DNA from: Cenococcum geophilum 1.58
Lineage: Eukaryota; Ascomycota; Dothideomycetes; Gloniales; Gloniaceae
Assembly (NCBI GenBank): GCA_001692895.1
Contig: KV748189.1
Location: forward strand, 814,432-878,431
Direction: 5' to 3'
Length of the DNA: 64,000 nucleotides
The position numbers and the translations under genes were made by a program. The notes under the pieces were generated by a model, which was not told where the DNA came from, searched no databases, and worked only from the letters and a program-made list of their open reading frames with translations. Of the stretch, positions 36,257 to 49,703 are shown one piece after another; position 1 is the first letter of the stretch; each line of letters starts with the position of its first letter.

Positions 36257-38398
36257 CTAATTATTCTATATATAATTAATATAATGCCTTAGATACTATT
36301 TTAGTGTTTAATTTAATCTTTCCGTTTATCCGTCCGTCTGTAGATAATATACTATTAATATTACTACGCGAACTCCTTATTCCGCTAAAAATACCTCCTA
36401 AAATACTACTATAAATCTTAAATCTCTATCTAATATAATTTTACTTAGTGCACCGTATTTTATAAACACTTCTTTAATATAGATTTTAGCAATATTTTCT
36501 GCTAAGATTTCTTCTATATATACTACGAAGTAGCCCTATTTAGTTAACTTATCTACTATTACTAAGATTATGTTATACTCCTATTTAGTAATAGGATCTC
36601 TTAACTTTAATAACTTAATAATAAAGTCCTATAATATAACTTCCTATAGTCTTTCTAGTATTTTAATAGGTTATAGCCCTCTATATAGCTTATACCTTAT
36701 TAGTTTATTTCTTTAGTAATCTAGATACTCTTTTATTACTTTTCTAGCTATGCCCTAGATTCTATTAATAATATATTCTTAAAGTCTTAATATTAAGCCT
36801 GTTGCTCTATTATGTCCTTAAATTATTCCCTTATAGAAATCTTCTACAAAATACTCTGCTATACTCTTTAGGATATACTTTACTTCTTAATTTTTATATA
36901 TATCTATCTATAGATCTTCTAGCTATACTTTTAGAATTCTTTATACCTAAAAGCTTTTTAGTATCTTATAGACTCTTTCTAATTCTTTATTCTCTTAAGT
37001 TATTATTAGTTTAGGGTAGTTGTATCTAATTAACCTATCCTTATCTCTGCGTAGCATTACCCCTAATAGTTTCTTATTATTCTATAATTTAGCTTTTCTA
37101 CTAAGCGCGTCTACTCTTATATTCTTAGTCCCTTTAATATACTAATTTTAAAATAGTATTCTGTAAGCATCTCTACCTATTTAACTTATTTTTAATTAAG
37201 TTCTTTTATTATTAGGAACCCCATTAGGTTCTTATAATCCGTTTTAACTATAAATAGTTTTTCTACGCCTTATAAGAATGCTTTCTATTCTTTAAGTACT
37301 GTAACTATACCTAATAACTCCTTATTATAGATGTTATAGTTTAACTATAGTATGCCACTAGATACTATATAATTTTATACTTTTATAGCAAATATACTCC
37401 TAGTATAAAGTCTAATATATTTATTTTTATAACCGTGTCTAGTCCTAGTTAATAAATCTTAAGAATTAGCTCTTAGGTAAATAACTCCTTAAGTTTTTTA
37501 AATAACTTCTTTTATTTATCTCCCTATACCTATAGTTCCTCTTTCTTTATAAGCCTAGTAAACGGTTTAATATTCTTTAACTANTATNCTATAAACCTNC
37601 TATAGTAGTTNNAAANCCCTAAAAATAACCTTAACTATATTATATTCTCTAGTTCTTACTAACTTACTATAGCTTTAATTTTTTTTGGGTCTATACTAAT
37701 ATAACCTAGTTTAATAATAAATCTAATAAAATTGGTCTTCCTTATAAAGAACTTATATTTCTTAATTACTATTAGCATCTATTCTTTTTATAGTCTCTTT
37801 AAGACCTATTTAACGTATTCTCTATACTCTTCCTTAGTTATTAAGTAGATAATAATGTCGTTAAGGTATACTATAACGAACTCATTAAGGTGTTCTTCTA
37901 ATATACTATTAATTCTTTTCTAAAACGTTATAGGTATATTTATTAATCTAAATTATATAACTAATAGCTTATATAGTCCTTCCTTTAACCTAAAAGCTGC
38001 CTTTTATTTATTGCCTTCCTTAATTCTAATCTAATAGTACGCCCATCTTAGATCTATCTTTGTAAAGATTTACGTATTACCTATCTAATCTTAAATTTCG
38101 CTAATTAAGGGTAAAGGATACCTATCCTTTTAAGTAATACTATTTAACTATTTATAGTTAATGTATAGCCTAAGTTTTCCGTTCTTCTTTGGTATAAACA
38201 GTACTAAATATCCTACTAATAACTATAATAGTTTAATATATCCTTTTTATAAGTTTTCTTAGAAAAACTCTTTAAGTACTCTTAACTTCTCTTAAGTAAG
38301 CTTATAGGTTAAAAAGAACCTTAAACTTATTCCTAGTTCTAACTCTATCTTATAGTCCTATACTATATAATCTACTAGCTTTTTACTTTCTAGACTTT
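36257..38398 (-). pseudogene. Element C pol, middle part: RT, RNase H, integrase start
   Basis: Minus strand. Reverse transcriptase has the active site YLND at 37857-37868 (first catalytic aspartate lost), followed by RNase H and the integrase zinc-binding and core sections down to D. A cluster of ambiguous bases lies at 37584-37616. Interrupted at its 5' side by Copia E, with ATAGC duplicated at 38399-38403 and 44390-44394. Confidence 0.88.
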
Positions 38399-38403
38399 AT
38401 AGC

Positions 38404-38597
38404 TGTCGGGAATAAGGCAATTTGCCCTTACGTGCGGCATATTGCCGTCACGTAAGGCAACTTGCCGTCACGTGCCGTCGCGGCACTAGCGTGGTAAGGA
38501 ACCTTAAATTCCTTACCCTCCCCTATCTAGAACAAAAACCTATTCCATTACTGTATCTACTTAAGTAGTATTGGTAATTTGCCCTGTGTTTCTAACA
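38404..38597 (+). repeat. Element E 5' LTR (194 bp)
   Basis: Begins TGTCGGGAATAAGGC and ends GTTTCTAACA. Homologous to the reverse complement of D's LTR. Confidence 0.93.
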
Positions 38598-38899
38598 CTA
38601 ATTAGTAGTTAAATACACAGTCAACCACAGAGCAGCTAGGTTATCGATAGAAGAGATAGTCTCGTGCAGGGGTGCTATATGCGCTTATATGGAATGGATC
38701 CCGGCAATACTGTACTACCTTAAACTTGCAGAAAACTAGTAATAGAAGTGTTACTAAGTACTAGGAGATACCAAGTTGCATCTATTATATAGAATAATTA
38801 TATTTATAAAGATTTGGTCGAGTACTTTAGGTTAGAAGTATTACTAAACCTAAGGTTCCAAGTCGACGTCCAAAACGCGTCGAACAACATCTTAAATTG

Positions 38900-41800
38900 C
38901 CCACCTTTAGACAGCAAACCTACGAGATCCTATAAAACCGAAAATCCTACCTACCTTTAACGTATAACACCTCGTCGATTCTACCTACTATAGCGTTAAC
39001 CTATCTAAAGAAGTACGAGAAAGATATTAACCTGGAGATATAAGACAGAGCTATAACTAACTTTATAACCGCTAAGTAATAGGACCTAAATAGATTTTTA
39101 GTATACCGTATAGAACACTATAAAGATAGCAAATACAATAATACCGCGCTATGGTATTATATAAAGGAGGACTTTATTAAATAGATAAAGGAAATATAGG
39201 TTCCTATAAATAAAGATATTATATAGGACTTTCGTAACTTCCTTTAGGAGTATAGAGTATTTGTCCCTATAGATAGGGGTAGTATTAGGGACAATATTTA
39301 GGAATACGTTATTAATATAAAGGAAGAGCATAAATAGACTCTATAAGAGATTAAGTACCAACTACGCACTATAAAGAAGCTTAAATTACGATAGAACCTA
39401 AGTAATATACTACTAGAGACGCGTTCTAACTCTATTACTCTAGGCACGAGTTCTAACATTCTATATCTATCGCCTCTACCTCTATCTTTAACTCCCCTGT
39501 ATTAACTAGCTTAACCTATAGCCTTAATTAACAACCCCTAATAAGCGTAAGATCCCCTTACTTCGCGGTCTAATAACCTTTAAACTCCGCCAACTAGATC
39601 TACGTCACTATTACAGCCTATAATATAATGCAGCTAAACACTAATTAGAGGCACCTTAAAAATGCTTATAGAGCTTATAAAGCTCTATTTGGAATAGGAG
39701 AAGAAGTTTAGCAAAGAACTATATAATATCCTTAATTTAAAGTTACGTATCTTCTACAACTATTACTAAAAGGTTAGACTAGAACCTAATTAATACCACA
39801 TTACTTATTTAGTTATGCTTAAGGGCCAAGCTAGTACCTTCTACTATAATCGTTTAGTAGGAAAAGGATACAATTTTAACCAAATAATATATAAAATAAG
39901 ATACCACTTTAAAACAGAGGAGAATAAGTAGCAGTATATATTAGAGTAGAGAGAGACTACCTTCCTAAAAATTATTGCTACAAACCTAGGTGCCTCCTAA
40001 CTCGATTATCTTTAATTAACTCTAGATAATTTAGCGTGGTTTATCCAAATTATATTAAAAGGACTTTAGCCTACGCGATTAAGTTATTAGCGTATGCTGA
40101 GGTATTAAAGAATATAACCTTGCTCTCTTTAACCCTATAAGTACTTATAAAGGAGTATATACTTAATTAAGATCCTCTATTAGTACCGCCCTACGCTCTT
40201 AAGAAGTATAGTAATTTAACACCTAACTCTAACCTACTTTAATTAACCCGGCTGACTAACATAATTATAACTGGACTAATTAAATATATAGTGGTTATAG
40301 CAGGGGATATAGTAGAGGGTATAATTAATGTTAACTATAAAGCAACCGTGGAGGTCCTTATAGAGGTTTATTTCGCAATAATTGGTAGAAGAAATACTAT
40401 ATTTATAAGAAGCCAAATTACTAGTTAACTAGACACCCCCTTAATAGATAAAAGAAGGCATATAATAAGTTTCGCTAGAGCGCACGAAACGTCGGAAACT
40501 AAGAAGTTACTATAGCCTACTTCTAAAGCTTCCTAGTTTAATATAAAGGCAAAGAAGATCTTAAGGGTAAGATTAACGAGGCTAAATAGCTCCTTATAGA
40601 TATAGAAATTAAGGACTACTCTTCTAACTAATACTTTACTAAGTATAGTAAGGTAAATGGCATATAAACCGTTACTATCCTTAATAACTAATCTACGCTC
40701 CATTCTGTTATAAGGTTAGATATCTTTAATAAGCTAAAGAAAAGTTCCGCATTCTCCTTTAATAATAGATACTTAACAAACGTCTTTTATAGTATTATGC
40801 TAGATACTAAAGCCGCAAGAGTATCTATAGTAGGAGAACCTTAAGTCTAAGCTCTTTAGTAGCTTAATAGTTCTATTTAGATTAACCAATTAACGGCAGG
40901 CCAATATATAATTCGCTTTAGTAAGGGTACTATAATCTCTCTTAGCACAATTAAGATCTAAACCCCATTAGGATATATCACTTTCCATATTATTCCCGCG
41001 AATACCCTATTTCTATTCTATATCTAAGATATAAATAAATTAGGTATTAAGCTTAACAACCTTAAGAATATGCTTATTTAGGGAGATAATTAGGTACCCG
41101 TCGTACGTAAGTAGGGTCACCCTTAGTTACTCCTTTAATAGCCAGAAAGGAGCGTTACTTAGAGTTATTTAACTAAGTTAGAGCTACGTCAACTATATTA
41201 TTGTTTTAGCCACCTATCTATTTATTAACTGCTTAGGGTTCTTTAATAAGCAGGTTATAAAGTTAAGGTTAAGGCAATTAAACATCTTATAAAGTATTAC
41301 TATTACTACTAAATAAACCAGAAGTCCCCCGGCCAATTTAAGTTTACCCTTAAAGATAACTATAACTTTAACTTCTGTATTATTATAGATGTTATATATC
41401 TTAGCGGCAAGCTAGTACTCTAAGTTATTAACTTCTTAACCTCCTTCTAAGCCGCACGCTTTTTAAAAGATATATTAGCTAAGAACGTATAGGATACTCT
41501 TTAATTATACTAGATTAATATCTACCTAGGACCCCCTAATTAAATTATTTATAATATAGGAAAGAACTTCTTATCTACAGAGTTTTAATAATAGGTAAAG
41601 GCAATAATAATTAAAGTTAAGAAAGTCCCCGTTAAGGCATATAATAGTATTAAAAAGGTAGAACGATATTATACGCCATTACGCCGCGTATATAAGATTA
41701 TTTCTTTAGAACTAAAGGGTGCTAGCAAAGAGCTTATCCTATAGATAGCTATTAAGGCTATTAACGATACCGCTAGCCTAGATAGGCTCGTACCTATGTT

Positions 41801-43972
41801 ACTAGTCTTTAGCGCCTACCCTTAAATAACTAACAATTCTCTACTATCTCCCTCTATTATATAACGAGCTAAGGCAATTTATAAGGCAATAAAGGAGGTA
41901 TAATATCTCTATACTACGCGCCAGGTTAACAACGCGCTAAGAATAAGAAATAGCCTAAACACCTTAACTATGCTTAATCTGCCACTCCAATCTAAGGTAC
42001 GCGTATAGCGTAAAAAGGGAGGATAGTCAGGCCTACATAAACTTATTATAATTAATGGTTAGACTTATACTTTTTAGATACCCTATAGACCTACTTAATT
42101 CCGTTTAACTATTATTAAGCCTTACTATAAAGATAATAGTTCCGAGCCTTTACAGAATACCCTAGAAAATACCCTAGAAGATGCCCTAGAGGAGAACCAT
42201 AATCAACGTGCCCTAAAAGGCGACTACGACCCTAATATAACTGTAGTAGATACGCCGTAACTATAACGCGGTAGAGGTCGCCTAAAAGAATTACAAAACC
42301 GCTAATACCTTATTAATTTTAAAGAGCAACTTATTGCCGCCATTAAGAATAGAGTTAAGCTGTTAATGGCCTTTATAATAGCTAAAGAGAAGACTAACTT
42401 TAAGCTAGCAAAACAGCTCTAAAAGAAAGGCTATATTATAACTCTAGGAGCTCCTTTCTAAGCATCTAATAAGTAGGAGATTAACGGTCTTATTATAAGA
42501 GGAGTCTTTAAGTTTAAGAAGTATAACCCTGCTAAGTTTAATAGGGTTTATATATTTAGGTTAAGAATAGTTAATAAGATTAAAGGCAAAGCTACCGATA
42601 CCCTATTTAAGAAGTTAAGGCTAGTTATTTAAGGTTATAATAACGACGGTAAGGAAGTAATTCTTACGCAATCCCCTATAATTTAATAAGCTAGTTAGCG
42701 AGTTATTGTTACGCTAGCTTCCTCCTTAATAAAGAATAGAATAGCGGTTTATTTATAAGATATTACCTAGGCCTATACCTAATTAGAGATACGCCTTTAG
42801 CGCTTAATACTAGCATACCTTCTAGAGCAAATTCGCCACTAATATCCCAAAGATACGATTATGGTTATGCTTAAGCCACTATATAGAATTACAGAGGTAG
42901 AAACTTATTAGTGGGCTACTTATAGTAAGCACCATAAAGAGAAGCTTTTAATAACTATTTCTATATTCGATCCCTACTTCCTTATTATAGCCATAGGAAC
43001 TCCATTTAGAATCGTTAGCATATAAATAGATAATATAATCATCTTAGGAGACAACCAATTCTTAGCTCTTAAAGAAGATGAGCTAGTAAAGGGAAATTTT
43101 ATAGTAAAGCTAAAGGAAAGACTTGATTTAATAACACTATTACTCTTTAATAGATGTATTATTTCCCTAAATAAGGATTTTATTGCCCTACGCCAGAAAG
43201 GTTAAGGCAAGAAGATTAACGTTATTAACGTTAATTCTCTAAAGTAAGGATATATAGAGTAACGCGCTTGCGGAGCTTATATAGCTTCTATCTATTAACC
43301 TAAAGCTTCCTTTAATCTCTCTATTACCGCTTAACACTAAGAACTAACTAAGGAGTATATCCTTGCCCTAAATAAGCGTCTTTTCTAGCAAAGGAGCCAT
43401 CTTAATTAAAGACTGCTCTATATGCCTATTAACCTTTCTACCGCCAAGCTTTTTATATTTATTAATAGATTATTTATAAATAATAAAGATTTTAGCTTCT
43501 AGCTAGGATATAAGATTATTATCGTAAACGAATCTACTAGAGAGAGTAACTTTATAATCTACGGTAATCTTATCTATTAGAGCTTAACTAAGAGTAAACG
43601 CGTTACTTAAAGCGTTCTAGCGTTAGAGATATATAGAATGGTCGGCGGAGTTAATATAGCAATTGCAATTAGAACTACCTTAAAGATAATTATAGATCGA
43701 CTTAAACTTCCTATTATCCCTATAATCGTATACACTAACTTATATTCCCTCTATAAGTATTTAGTTAAGCTTAGTACTATAAAGGAGAAGCGCCTTATAA
43801 TTAATATTATAGCACTATAGCAATCTTACGAGCGTTGAGAACTCTTTAAGATTTAATGGATTAATGGCTAAGATAACCCAGTAGATATAATGACGAAGGC
43901 AAACCCAAATAAGGTACTAGAGACGTTCGTTAACATAAATACTCTACGTATACGAGTTAAAGGTTAGGTTAA
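38900..43972 (+). pseudogene. Element E gag-pol (Copia, RIP-broken)
   Basis: Gag-like sequence extends to about 40700. The protease reads IMLDTKAARVSI with DTKAA at 40803-40817 (DTGA expected; a GGA-to-AAA change fits RIP). Before the integrase, VPVVRKWGHPWLLL-like sequence is frame-broken near 41090. The integrase has KSPGQFKFTLKDNYNFNF near 41310-41375 and INIYLGPPN near 41515-41545. Reverse transcriptase includes GKEVILTQSP near 42650-42680, and QIDNIIIL at about 43023-43047 with the second catalytic aspartate changed to asparagine. RNase H is followed by the C-terminal DNPVDIMTKANPNK near 43875-43915. The open piece at 43638-43820 is part of this RNase H. Confidence 0.9.
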
Positions 43973-43995
43973 AAGGGAGTAGAAGATGCAGTAAG

Positions 43996-44078
43996 GGCCA
44001 CTAAGGCGCTAGTGGTAAGCGAGCCAATAGCAATTTTCTATCCCGGGGATAGAAAATCGTAATTAGTTAGTAGAAGTC
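43996..44078. repeat. 83-bp hairpin-containing module in Copia E
   Basis: GGCCACTAAGGCGCTAGTGG ... TTAGTTAGTAGAAGTCC with a near-perfect hairpin at 44033-44057 (ATTTTCTATCCC / GGGATAGAAAAT). Same plus-strand orientation as the D module at 30340. Confidence 0.7.
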
Positions 44079-44195
44079 CGGGTCGGCAGAATAAGGCGTA
44101 TTACCTACTAAATTCTACTATAGTCTACCCACGGTCGTATTGTTATATACTATCTGTTTATATATAAATAGCAACTATAAAAGAAGAGTTGCCAG

Positions 44196-44389
44196 TGTCG
44201 GGAATAAAGCAATTTGCCCTTACGTGCGGCATATTACCGTCACGTAAGGCAACTTGCCGTCACGTGCCATCGCGGCACTAGCGTGGTGAGGAACCTTAAA
44301 TTCCTTACCCTCCCCTATCTAGAACAAAAACCTATTCCATCACTATATCTACTCGAGTAGTATTAGTGATTTGCCCTATGTTTCCAACA
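44196..44389 (+). repeat. Element E 3' LTR (194 bp)
   Basis: Begins TGTCGGGAATAAAGC and ends GTTTCCAACA, followed by ATAGC. The purine-rich AAAAGAAGAG at 44178-44189 just upstream is the likely polypurine tract. Confidence 0.93.
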
Positions 44390-44394
44390 ATAGC

Positions 44395-47300
44395 TTTTTG
44401 CCATATTTATAGTATCTCTTTAGTATATAACTTAAGCCTTACTTAGTCTCCTTATATATCGCTCCAACTTAGTACTATACTAACTTAGTCTATTATTACA
44501 TCTTATATTATAAAGTATCTTTAATATTAACCTAACCTATAATCTAATTGATCTTTAGATTATATTTCTATAACTAAGGCATACCTAATACTGCCTTATC
44601 CTATCCCAATAGTAGGATATTAAAAGATATTTTAATTTATCTCCCTTTAATGGTTATCTAAATAGGTCCTATTTTAAGATTAACAATCCCTCCTCTATAG
44701 GCTATTAGATCTCCTAAAATTATAACTAATAGGTAAGGTTATTCCTTCTATTTATAAGGTAATCCTATTCTTTTAACTACTACTAGTAAGATATGGTTTT
44801 GTATTACTCTACTATCTATTAATACTTTAAACTATTAATCCTACTAATTAACTTATAAATTTAGGTATTATTCTTAAATTCCTTTAAGGGTTTAAGGCTT
44901 TACTACTAGCTCCCTTTAGTCCTATAGGCCTCTACTTTTCCTAACTATTAGCTACTTAATCCTTATATACTTAGCTTATTCTTTAGCCAATACCTAGTTC
45001 GCTTTTTGTTCTTTATATACTATAAATATATATTCTTTAAGCATTCCCACTACTATTATCTATCTAAGCATTCTTCCGTAAGGAATATTTTTAGTTAAAG
45101 TATTAAGTCTCTTAACTCCTAAACTTTTACTAGATACTAGCTGTATATATACTTAGTATTTCTATACTATTACTTATCTAGCGCCTAATATATCCTTATA
45201 AAGTACTTCTAATTATTTTCTTTTAGATTTTTATATATTTCGCATATATTATCTATATATATAATCTACGCCAATATATAATACGCTAGGTGCTTTAGGT
45301 TAACTCTTAGCTTATCTTTATTCTTAAGTTTAAACCTTTATTATATTAATCTAAACGTTACAATTTTATTTACAGGTACTAAGATTTACCTCTCGCTTCT
45401 CTAATCCTTTAATTATTCCTTTAAATCTTTTAATATTATAATTAAGGCTCCCTTAATATAAGTTATAGCTTTTTCTATAATAGGGTAGTCTTAAATAACT
45501 TATTTATCCAACTATATATAGAAATCTTCCTACTTATCGTTATGTCGTTACCTATACTACTTTTAGTATAGCTGCTAGAGTATATATGGCTTGTCTATAA
45601 GGAAGTATCTTCTTATTACTATATTATAATAGCCCTTAGTATATTGTTCCTTAAACCTAATAGGGATTCCTAGGTCCTCTTTATCTTTTAGTTTAGTAAG
45701 CTACTTAGCTCTTAATATACCTACTCTAGGCCTATTAGTAATTCTTTATATAGGTATTCTGTTCCTTATATAACCTAGTATACTAGTTCTCTAATCTAGC
45801 TTTTATTCTTACTATATAAGGATTCTTTATCTAAACTCCTCTATATTTTCTTTTGGTTTTTGCCTTATAAGTAAATCCTTAAAGTCTTCTTACTTCTTAA
45901 TTTTAGTTTATTTAATAGTCCTTATTTATATTTAAAAATCTTAGTCCTATAGAATTCTTAATCCTAAGCTTACTTCTATCTTAAGTTTAGCTCTAGCCTT
46001 AGTCTAATTAGGCTTCTATAGTATTCTTATCTTATTTTAAAAGTCTTAAATTTTACTTATCTCGTCTTAAGAATCTTATATCTTTAGGAAACTTCGTTCT
46101 AAGCTTATTTATATATTACTAAACTAAGCCGTTACTCTACTCTATTGGTTATTGTCCGTTATAGGTCCTTAAGTATATCTTATCCTATTTTAGAAATCTT
46201 AAGTATCTTATATCTCTTCTTAAGAATCTTATGCCTTTAGTCTTTTACCTTTATTAAGTGCCAAAGTAGTTTACTATTCTACTTCTCTTATATCTTATAA
46301 AGCGATAAATATTATATCTAGTAGGGTCTTAATCCCTACTAATATTCCCTATTCTATAGTGGAATTATCCTCTATCTCTTTTATAATATCTTTAAGGTCT
46401 ATATACTCCTAGTAAGCTACTCTTATTACTTTATTATTATAGAATGTTTTACCTATATTAAATTTATCGTCCTTAATATCTAATCTATAAACTAGTTTAT
46501 TAGTTCCTCTAAACTCTAATAATTTTAGCTCTTATAGCTAATAGCTTATACTATACTTAGCGTTTTTATAAATTTAGTATATATTATTATAATAAAACGT
46601 AAAACTATTAATTAAACATTCCTTTATTCCTTGCAGTATACTATTATCCCTCTATATATATATATCTTCTACTAGTCTTATTCCTTTTACTACGTAGTAA
46701 CTCTAATTACTTTTATAGTCTTTAATATAATAATCCTATTTTCTATAATTTATATAAGCCCCTTTTTTAAACTATTTTTCTTATTATAGAGTCTACCTAA
46801 ACGTCTTCTATTACTAAGATCCCTAGTTTAGCCTCTGCTCCTTAGACCTTTAATTACTTAATTCTTATCCTCTAGGTTTTTATAGTCATTTATTCTATTT
46901 CTTATTTTTTTTAATACCACTTAGGTCTATTAACTTTACGCTATATTATAGTTTCTAACTTTAACTTTATTAATGCGTACTTTACGCCTTATATAACTAT
47001 AAAACTCTATCCTAACTCTTCTTAGTCTACTCTCTTTAGTAGATCCTATTATTAATCTTAATTGCTTAATTAATTAAATCTTTAAGAGTATCCACATCTT
47101 TTATTAGGATAATTATATTCTAGACCTTTGCCTTAAGTCCTTACTTATACTATACTATAAGCGCTTTATTATTCCATTTAACTTATATTACTAATATTTA
47201 AAACTATATTATATACTTAATTACTAAAGTTCTCTATACTAGGTTTTAAAGCTTTCTTTTTACTATAGTAGTTACCTCTAGGTTTCTAAATATCTATATT

Positions 47301-47780
47301 AAGCGTTCTATAAACCCGCTCTAACTTAAGAACATATATTATACCTCCTAGTTAGTAGTCGTTATTTTATACTCTTATACCTCCGTAAAATAAGGCTTAA
47401 ACTACTTAAGTGCCCTTCCTATTAAGAATAATTCTGCGTAAGCGACTTAATCTATAGGCATTCCTAGTTTAACTCCTTCCTATATAACCTTAAAGTGCAT
47501 TTACGTAAGGAATCCCTTAAGCTTTAACTTCTCCCCTAAGAATTGCTTAATTAAGGGTAACTTAACCTTAGCTACTCTAATCCCATTAATCCTTTCTTTA
47601 AGTATCCTATTATTGTCTATTAATTAATTAACTATTTCCTATAGCTGTCCAACGGTAACTAGTTAAGAGTTAGTATCTGCTATACTAGTGTTATTACCTA
47701 ATCCTAAAGTAGTCGCTGCCGTTAACGCCGTTATGGCTACTGCTTTTAATAGTATATTATTTAACTTTATTAATACTATA
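44395..47780 (-). pseudogene. Element C gag, long extension and protease
   Basis: The minus strand reads gag from about 47770 (LLKAVAITALTAATTLGLGN, the same N-terminal segment as Gyp1), a degraded zinc knuckle near 46730-46765, and the unidentified extension at 46600-44900. The protease follows near 44800-44840, with IDSRVIQN in place of the active site. Stops throughout. Confidence 0.86.
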
Positions 47781-47796
47781 ACTTTAGTAGTAAATG

Positions 47797-48207
47797 TATA
47801 ATAAAGCCTTATAGCAGGAACTACGGTAGACTTATTAATAGGCTAGATATATAAGTAAATAAGAAGTTAATAATGTAATAATAACTAGTAGAGTGGTTGC
47901 CTAATAGATTAACTCTAATTATATTCTAAGATTTACTCTAAGGAAGAGAACTATCTATAGAGACCGTGTGTCCTTAAATATATAACTCCTCCCCATAGTA
48001 AAGGGTTTAGTACGTTAGTATATTAGTACGTTGCGTTCCTATATTTCTACATTCCTACGTTCTAAACTTATAACGTGACTAGCCATATAACTTAGCTACC
48101 CCTTATCCCATAGCTCGATTGGTTCTAGCGTGTCCTATACTATCTTAACTAACCCGTTTATGTCTATCCTTAGTAGTCGCACTACTATTAATATAAGGTC
48201 CGTAACA
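47797..48207 (-). repeat. Element C right (5') LTR (411 bp)
   Basis: On plus, begins TATAATAAAGCC (RIP form of TGTAACGAAGCC) and ends GGTCCGTAACA, followed by ATTAG. In element orientation its first half is unlike Gyp1 and B, while its second half matches them. Confidence 0.92.
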
Positions 48208-49250
48208 ATTAGCAACGTTACTAACGCCTTTTTCTGTAAAGTTTACTAACTATATAGGTTACCTAACTTAATTATGTCCGACTAAGGTATATAATTTAAC
48301 TCCGATATATAGAAACAAATCTATTAACGCCTTAGTATCTCCGTTAAGATATTTATATCCTTTTATTATAAAACTACTAGGTAACTAGAAAACGCTAATG
48401 CTAGTATAAAAGTATACCTACGATAGGTAGTTACCTATAGTTAAGATAACTAGGTAGATTACCTCCTACTAGGTAAATTTATAATAAATAACCACGTCTT
48501 AACCACTATAGGACTTACCTCATTCTTCGCGAATAAGGGTTATTACCCCTAATCTAGTATAGAGCTACTAGAACCTATTAATAAGAAACTACTATATAAA
48601 AAACGCCTTAAGATACTACTTACTAACTAGTATATAGACTATATAAAAAATCTACTTAACTACTATAAGGGAGAAATGGCCTAAGCTTAAGCAAAGTAGG
48701 CCTATTTCGCCGACTATTATAAAACGCCACCCCTAGAGATACATGTTAGCGACTAGGTATAGCTAAATATTTATAATATCTCTACGTAAAGACCTATAAA
48801 GTTACTTAATTATAAGAACCTTAGTCCCTATCTAATTAAACGAGTTATTAATAGAGGAGCTGTATATAAGCTATAACTTCTACCTACCCTAGCCGCCCGC
48901 GGGATATAGCCCGTATTTCACCTATAGCTACTATACCTTTATTAGCCTAACCCCTTACTAGGGTAAATATAGCCTAAACCCCTACTAGTACTAATCTAAG
49001 ATAAGAATAAAGATAAGAACTATAAGGAGTGGACTATTAAACGAATTATTAACTCTAAATACTTTAGTAAAGGCAGAGGACAACGGCTCTACTATAGAGC
49101 TATATACATAGGATTTAATATAGATTAGCTAGAATGGCAACTATAGCAAGACTTTAAAAATGCAAAGGATCTAATTAGCAACTTTTACTATAGAAACCTA
49201 TAGAAACTAGGCCTAAGCAGAGATTTTATACCTAATCCTCTATAGGAGCC
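48208..49250 (+). pseudogene. Element A pol, second part: integrase end and chromodomain-like C-terminus
   Basis: Continues the frame broken at 20328: NVTNAFFCKVY, then LPNLIMSD (the second catalytic aspartate region) near 48260-48290, and further integrase through TPPLEIHVSD near 48735. A basic C-terminal part, KEWTIKRIINSKYFSKGRGQ ... YYRAIYIGFNID, ends in WQL, stop, QDFKNAKDLISNFY at about 49130-49195 and looks like a chromodomain. Stops are at Q/W codons. Confidence 0.85.
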
Positions 49251-49362
49251 CTTATAGAGTTAAATCGTTATACATTACTATATAAGGGCAAATTGCTATT
49301 AAATTGCCGTTAGATTGCGGTAAAGTGCAATTACGTAACTAAAATATTATTAAAATATCTAG

Positions 49363-49404
49363 GAACTTTAACCGGCGGTTAAAGTTATCTAATTAGTTAG
49401 ATTT
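49363..49404. repeat. Palindromic ~42-bp block, copy 2
   Basis: The same 23-bp palindrome (49364-49386) followed by ATCTAATTAGTTAGATT, in element A between pol and the 3' LTR. Orientation is opposite on the plus strand to copies 1 and 3, but the same as copy 1 relative to its own element. Confidence 0.8.
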
Positions 49405-49536
49405 TTAAATGCTAAGCCTTATTATATAACATTATTTTAAGCCTTTAGTAATACCCCCCTTTCTTCTTTTTTATACCTTAAGTATCCCTTCTATATATAT
49501 ATAGTAACCATAGCGTCGCCAGAGCTCCGCCTTTAT

Positions 49537-49547
49537 AAAAAGGGGGG
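49537..49547 (+). promoter_or_regulatory. Element A polypurine tract
   Basis: AAAAAGGGGGG, then TAG, directly before TGTTACGG. Confidence 0.78.
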
Positions 49548-49550
49548 TAG

Positions 49551-49703
49551 TGTTACGGAACCCCACCGTAGGGGCCTCTATAGGAGAGCCCCGTGCTCTT
49601 ATATATACCTCCTTACGCCCTTAACCCTTACGATCGATTGTATAACGTCTTGTAGACTCCTTAAATATATACACTCTATAGCCACTACCTCCATTCCGTA
49701 ATA
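49551..49703 (+). repeat. Element A 3' LTR (about 153 bp)
   Basis: Begins TGTTACGGAACCCC and ends CCATTCCGTAATA, giving inverted ends TGTTACGGAA / TTCCGTAATA (CA to TA by RIP). No partner LTR is in the window, so the right boundary rests on the inverted end and on where element F's integrase reading begins. Confidence 0.65.

Larger units (their letters stand above)
38404..44389 (+). mobile_element. Element E: complete Ty1/Copia retrotransposon, plus strand
   Basis: A 5,986-bp element with 194-bp LTRs and a perfect ATAGC duplication, inserted in C between protease and reverse transcriptase. Order: gag, protease, integrase, RT, RNase H. Sibling of D. LTR differences are transitions. RIP-inactivated, but long pieces of pol remain legible. 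Confidence 0.95.
20329..48207 (-). mobile_element. Element C: Gyp1-family Gypsy element, minus strand, split by B, D and E
   Basis: Bounded by LTRs and a perfect ATTAG duplication (20324-20328 and 48208-48212) in element A. The outer span is 27,879 bp; subtracting B, D, E and their 5-bp duplications leaves about 7,757 bp, matching the family. On the minus strand gag begins near 47770, the protease is near 44830, reverse transcriptase is at 36257-38398 (active site YLND at 37857-37868), integrase crosses D, and the chromodomain is at about 29377-29475. Its LTR keeps the family's 3' half but has a different 5' half. Heavily RIP-mutated. Confidence 0.92.
18016..49703 (+). mobile_element. Element A: 5'-truncated chromoviral Gypsy, host of the nested insertions
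   Basis: Two pol halves (18090-20328 and 48208-49250) read as one continuous integrase across the ATTAG target duplication of element C. The left end lacks gag, protease and a 5' LTR. RIP-mutated sequence upstream of MITE-2 (from about 17735) may belong to it. The 3' end has a purine tract (49537-49547) and an LTR. It is the oldest recognisable layer here because C is inside it. A's LTR differs from the Gyp1 family beyond the TGTTACGG start. Confidence 0.85.
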
